DNA from: Pseudomonadota bacterium | GTDB lineage: Bacteria; Pseudomonadota; Alphaproteobacteria; Rhizobiales; Rhizobiaceae | Length of the DNA stretch: 23,047 nucleotides | Reading direction: 5' to 3' | NCBI GenBank assembly: GCA_023433855.1 | Contig: JAEYTV010000614.1 | Location: 1-23,047 of the forward strand | Part shown: positions 22,920 through 23,047 of the stretch, piece after piece | Numbering within the stretch: the first letter of the stretch is position 1 | Layout: every line of letters begins with the position of its first letter | Notes under the pieces: generated by a model | The model's database searches: none | The model's input: only the letters and a program-made list of their open reading frames with translations | Told to the model about the DNA's origin: nothing | Made by a program: the position numbers and the translations under genes

Positions 22920-23047
22920 CCGGCCAGTCCTTTGACGATCTGGGACATGCCCATGTAGCGGGTGTACATCGCTGCGAAACAGCCAAGCACGAAGAAGAGG
23001 ACGATGGAAAGCGTCGCGCCCATCGGCCAGTTCAACTGCCCCATTAT
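22916..23047 (-). CDS. ABC transporter permease (PotB-like), C-terminal fragment
   Basis: Only the last 43 residues and the TGA stop lie in the window; the rest runs off the right edge. The fragment has N-W-P-M-G-A followed by one hydrophobic helix (A-T-L-S-I-V-L-F-F-V-L-G-C) and a short basic tail, as at the end of PotB-type permeases. Its stop overlaps the PotC-like start in an ATGA arrangement. By position it is the missing partner permease of this importer. Confidence 0.8.
   Translation of the reverse strand: MMGQLNWPMGATLSIVLFFVLGCFAAMYTRYMGMSQIVKGLAG

Overview
The window looks like a chromosome or large-replicon segment of an alphaproteobacterium of the Hyphomicrobiales (Rhizobiales), probably a Mesorhizobium- or Aminobacter-like member of the Phyllobacteriaceae. 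The basis is high-GC coding sequence and a density of TRAP and ABC uptake systems with GntR and LysR regulators, which is typical of soil and plant-associated rhizobia. This placement comes from family recognition by eye; no database search was made.

Layout. (1) 1-120: the C-terminus of a short-chain dehydrogenase. (2) 121-3004: a gene-poor accessory stretch. It holds a decayed prophage fragment on the minus strand (a ParB-domain DNA methyltransferase fused by deletion to the nuclease half of a large terminase, both frameshifted), an AT-rich stretch with promoter-like inverted repeats, and a cluster of short TTCCCAGTT repeats. (3) 3005-8451: a GntR/FCD regulator divergent from a TRAP operon with two tandem paralogous binding proteins, DctQ, DctM and a COG3618-type amidohydrolase. 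(4) 8577-16377: the most interesting locus. A formylglycine-generating enzyme (FGE), a LysR regulator, a CUT1 sugar ABC importer without an ATPase gene, a DUF4432 aldose-epimerase-like protein and a formylglycine-type sulfatase lie together. (5) 16604-18846: an ABC-2 exporter pair whose ATPase and permease genes are separated by an internally deleted SDR gene, followed by an overlapping 50-codon membrane ORF. (6) 18859-19752: a diaminopimelate epimerase-family gene. (7) 19779-23047, minus strand: a polyamine/opine-type (PotABCD-like) ABC importer operon whose first visible permease runs off the right edge.

How the parts work together. In region 4, neither FGE nor the sulfatase has an evident signal peptide. 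The simplest model is that the importer brings in an intact sulfated sugar or glycoside, FGE converts the sulfatase cysteine to formylglycine, the sulfatase removes sulfate in the cytoplasm, and the DUF4432 protein handles the freed sugar. In region 3, the GntR protein probably represses or activates the TRAP operon through a palindrome in the shared promoter region, and the amidohydrolase probably hydrolyses a lactone or related ring of the imported acid. Substrates of all four transport systems cannot be read from the sequence.
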